A stretch of DNA of 7,508 nucleotides, from the NCBI GenBank assembly GCA_902470895.1, contig CABRID010000097.1, positions 1 to 7,508 on the forward strand, in the 5' to 3' direction. A program made the position numbers and the translations under genes. The notes under the pieces were generated by a model that was not told the DNA's origin, made no database searches, and saw only the letters and a list, made by a program, of their open reading frames with translations. Each line of letters begins with the position of its first letter. Position 1 is the first letter of the stretch. Below are positions 5,741 through 7,508 of this stretch, piece by piece. The stretch is from an uncultured Collinsella sp. Its GTDB lineage: Bacteria > Actinomycetota > Coriobacteriia > Coriobacteriales > Coriobacteriaceae.

Positions 5741-5997
5741 GTTAAGCGTCCGAAAATCCACACTCGCCAAACCTACCAAAAAGGGATGGGTTTATTTTGG
5801 CACGTTTCGGTCGGTATCAGGAAGTGTCAGGGACGGGGCGGCGGCAGGACTCGAGAGCGAAAAGAAGTATCGGGTTTGGTGCGCTCGCTTCTGCCCGTCC
5901 CGTGCGCAGGCGATGCTCGGCTTATCGACCCGCGATGCAAAGGAGATGCTCGTCCCACGAGCACTACCGGGAAGGGCTTGCGATTCGAGCCCTCGCC
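5741..5997. other. Gene-free, hairpin-rich intergenic region
   Basis: I find no supportable gene; open frames here lack ribosome sites and family motifs. GGGACGGG (5830-5837) pairs with CCCGTCCC (5894-5901) over a 56-base loop that has further GAGCG/CGCTC complementarity. TGCTCGT (5947-5953) pairs with ACGAGCA (5957-5963) around CCC. GGGCT and AGCCC lie near 5973-5991. A weak hairpin at 5769-5793 is followed by ATTTT. It could be a structured RNA or decayed repeats. No riboswitch consensus or tRNA fold is seen. Confidence 0.4.
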
Positions 5998-6026
5998 TTA
6001 GTATTTTGGTCATTTAGCACTATAAT
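5998..6026 (+). promoter_or_regulatory. Promoter of crr
   Basis: A perfect TATAAT lies at 6021-6026, with a weak -35, TTAGTA (5998-6003), 17 bases upstream. Transcription would start near 6033, leaving a leader of about 43 bases. The leader contains GCGCA/TGCGC (6040-6044 with 6050-6054 approximately), a small hairpin just before the ribosome site. Confidence 0.65.
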
Positions 6027-6075
6027 CACCATAGGCATGCGCACAACGTTGCGCTTAATCAAGAGGAGAAAACGT

Positions 6076-6612
6076 ATGGGTCTGTTTGATATGTTCAAGA
6101 AGAAGGCTGAGCCCGCGGCTGCCGCTGCTCCGGCCTCCATCTCTGCTTCTGCCGGCGCCGACGTGCTGTGCTCGCCCGTCAAGGGCAAGGTCATCAAGAT
6201 GGCTGACGTGCCCGATCCCGTCTTTGGCGGCGAGGTTCTGGGCAAGGGCTGCGCCGTGTGGCCCGAGGACGATCTGGTCTACGCTCCCTGCGACGGTAAG
6301 GTGACCGTCACCATGGGTCACGCCGTGGGTCTGCAGTCCGATAGCGGCATCGAGGTTCTGGTGCACGTTGGCGTCGATACCGTCAACATGAACGGTGATG
6401 GCTTCGAGGGCTTCGTCAAGGCCGACGACGTCGTGAAGGCCGGCCAGCCCATACTCAAGATCGACCGCGCCAAGATCGCCGCTGCTGGTTATAAGGACTG
6501 CGTCGTGGTGGCCGTGTCCAACACCGCCGAGTTTGCCGACGTCGAGCTCACCGTTGAGGCAGAGTCCGCCGTCGCCGCCGGTGACGCCATCGTCAAGGTC
6601 GTCCGCAAGTAA
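6076..6612 (+). CDS. crr: PTS glucose-type EIIA component (IIA-Glc)
   Basis: A 178-residue single-domain IIA protein. It takes phosphate from HPr and passes it to an EIIB domain during sugar uptake; in many bacteria the enzyme also signals carbon status. DVPDPVFGG (44-52) and SDSGIEVLVHVGVDTV (88-103) are the family signatures. His97 corresponds to phosphorylated His90 of E. coli and His82 (GHAVGL) to His75. The N-terminus MGLFDMFKKK begins like the E. coli amphipathic anchor MGLFDKLK, followed by an Ala/Pro linker (11-22). The ATG at 6076 follows AGAGGAG (6062-6068 region) with a 7-base gap; a longer frame starting at 5797 has no ribosome site and begins before the promoter. It is monocistronic, with its own promoter and terminator; no EIIBC gene is in view, so the sugar is unknown. 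Confidence 0.93.
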   Translation: MGLFDMFKKKAEPAAAAAPASISASAGADVLCSPVKGKVIKMADVPDPVFGGEVLGKGCAVWPEDDLVYAPCDGKVTVTMGHAVGLQSDSGIEVLVHVGVDTVNMNGDGFEGFVKADDVVKAGQPILKIDRAKIAAAGYKDCVVVAVSNTAEFADVELTVEAESAVAAGDAIVKVVRK

Positions 6613-6636
6613 ACTGCGGCATCCAAAGGATGTGCA

Positions 6637-6667
6637 AGGGTGGTCGGGTTTTCCGGCCACCTTTTTT
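6637..6667 (+). terminator. Rho-independent terminator of crr
   Basis: GGTGGTCGG (6639-6647) pairs with CCGGCCACC (6653-6661) over 9 bp, including one T-G pair, around GTTTT. TTTTTT follows at 6662-6667. It lies 26 bases after the crr stop. Confidence 0.92.
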
Positions 6668-6753
6668 ATTACATCGCGGGGAAGCATTTTATTGCACGTT
6701 GGGCGGGCTTGCAAACCGTTCGGACGCTAAAACGAACCGACCGCGCCTTCGCG

Positions 6754-6783
6754 TTGCCGAGGGTGTTCATAAGCGGATAGTAT
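6754..6783 (+). promoter_or_regulatory. Weak candidate promoter of the lipoprotein gene
   Basis: TTGCCG (6754-6759) and TAGTAT (6778-6783), 18 bases apart, each match consensus at 4 of 6. The rest of the gap after the crr terminator (6668-6848) holds no gene; GCACGTTG (6694-6701) and CAACGTGC (6798-6805) are inverted copies, perhaps by chance. Confidence 0.3.
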
Positions 6784-6848
6784 GGGCTTACTTATTACAA
6801 CGTGCGCCGCGTCTGGGAAGCGCAGTGCCGCTCATTGGGAGGAACAAC

Positions 6849-7406
6849 ATGAAAAAGAAGCTGCTGCTTGCGCCCCTCATGGCCGTCTTGGTTGCATGCG
6901 TGGTCGTACTTTCCGGCTGTGGAGGTCCTTCGGTTGAGGAGCTCATCACCGAGGATCTTACGACGCAGTTTGACGAGGTCAAGAACGGTGGCGACGACTT
7001 CCTCTCTGGTCTGGAGGAGGCTTCGGGCGACGAGTTCGAGCAGCTGGGTATCGATCCCAAGGAGTACGCCAAGACCTATCTCGAGGGCTTTGACTACAAG
7101 ATCGGCGACGTGACGGTCGACGAGGACAAGGGTGTCGCGACCGCCGAGGTCTCTATCACCTGCAAGTCTATGAACAAGATCGTCGAGGACTTCTCCACCC
7201 AGTATCAGGAGAAGGTCGCTGCGCTTGACACGGTTCCTTCCGATGACGAGCTGTATAAGATGGCCGGTCAGGTTATGGTCGATGTGACCAAGGCCGCCGA
7301 GCCCAGGAAGACCACGGTTATCTTCAAGTACACCTGCAACGACGACGGCGAGTGGTCTGCCGACGACTCCGTCAACTCCGAGATGATGGATGCAATGCTG
7401 AGCTAG
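6849..7406 (+). CDS. Small secreted lipoprotein of unknown function
   Basis: A 185-residue protein. The N-terminus is a type II signal peptide: MKKK, a hydrophobic stretch (5-22), then the lipobox LSGC with Cys24, so the mature protein is predicted to be lipid-anchored on the outer face of the membrane. The mature part is acidic and has no motif I can assign to an enzyme. Residues about 75-110 and 145-175 alternate like a beta-rich fold (YKIGDVTVDEDKGVATAEVSITC; KTTVIFKYTCNDDGEW), with helices between, recalling small DUF-type lipoproteins of Gram-positive gut bacteria. It has two cysteines besides Cys24. The ATG at 6849 follows GGGAGG (6837-6842) with a 6-base gap. It stands alone and is followed 4 bases later by the second copy of the two-hairpin element. 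Confidence 0.88.
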   Translation: MKKKLLLAPLMAVLVACVVVLSGCGGPSVEELITEDLTTQFDEVKNGGDDFLSGLEEASGDEFEQLGIDPKEYAKTYLEGFDYKIGDVTVDEDKGVATAEVSITCKSMNKIVEDFSTQYQEKVAALDTVPSDDELYKMAGQVMVDVTKAAEPRKTTVIFKYTCNDDGEWSADDSVNSEMMDAMLS

Positions 7407-7410
7407 TTCG

Positions 7411-7508
7411 TTGCGGCGTTTTACCAAACGCCGCAACTGCTCGACGCTGCAAGCCCGCCAGAGCGGCAATCTGCCTTTCAACTTCGGCGGCATGACCAAA
7501 AGGTCAAT
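7411..7508 (+). repeat. Post-gene two-hairpin element, copy 2 (cut by window end)
   Basis: Hairpin 1 has arms TTGCGGCGTTT (7411-7421) and AAACGCCGCAA (7426-7436) around TACC. TCGACGCTGC (7441-7450) and CAATCTG...TTCAACTTC (7467-7485) follow at exactly the spacing of copy 1. Hairpin 2 begins GGCGGCAT, then GACC, AAAA, GGTC (7486-7506), and its closing arm lies beyond the window. By analogy with copy 1 this would be the lipoprotein gene's terminator. Confidence 0.75.

Noticed and set aside
5970..5999. tRNA T-arm-like GATTCGAGCC
   Set aside because: The flanking bases do not form a 5-bp T stem, and no anticodon arm or acceptor stem is found.
5717..6013. Open frames on both strands in the 5740-6015 gap
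   Set aside because: No ribosome site, no recognisable domain, and overlap with hairpins.
6055..6714. Minus-strand open frames over crr (6055-6714) and the lipoprotein (6795-7499)
   Set aside because: Shadows of real plus-strand genes with good ribosome sites and family motifs or a lipobox.
3900..7508. CRISPR array
   Set aside because: The repeats are two-copy hairpin elements kilobases apart, not short regular repeats with spacers.

Overview
The window reads as a piece of a GC-rich chromosome, most likely from a gut Coriobacteriia actinobacterium of the Collinsella type. That assignment is inferred from base composition, strong purine Shine-Dalgarno sites and the look of the proteins; no marker gene is present to prove it. 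Bases 1-50 are not biological: they are an Illumina Nextera library adapter, including a recognisable i5 index, left on a contig end.

Layout. (1) 79-2847, minus strand: mgtA, a complete P-type Mg2+ ATPase. Its upstream region (2848 to about 3119) looks like a long regulatory leader, with a 23-codon upstream ORF behind a near-perfect ribosome binding site and a 17-base long-range inverted repeat that competes with a shorter stem. (2) 3285-3968, plus strand: pyrE, divergent from mgtA. A 12-base perfect palindrome, TTGACATGTCAA, lies between the two genes and supplies a -35 for mgtA. (3) 3969-4078: a two-hairpin element ending in the pyrE terminator. A second, diverged copy starts 4 bases after the last gene (7411-7508, cut by the window end), with a compensatory base-pair change in the first hairpin. 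(4) 4079-5740: an AT-richer island with a minus-strand Fic-family AMP-transferase gene. A related hairpin repeat with arms containing GTGGATAATCT lies on each side of it, and its promoter is full of overlapping GTTATTAG inverted repeats. (5) 5741-6015: gene-free, GC-rich, hairpin-forming DNA. (6) 6076-6612, plus: glucose-type PTS IIA (crr) with its own promoter and terminator. (7) 6849-7406, plus: a small lipoprotein of unknown function.

The genes do not form one operon. mgtA (Mg2+ uptake), pyrE (pyrimidine synthesis), crr (sugar uptake and carbon control) and the lipoprotein look like independent housekeeping units, each with its own signals. The Fic gene looks like a later insertion. The best candidates for something undescribed are the mgtA leader with its uORF, and the covarying post-gene hairpin-terminator element.
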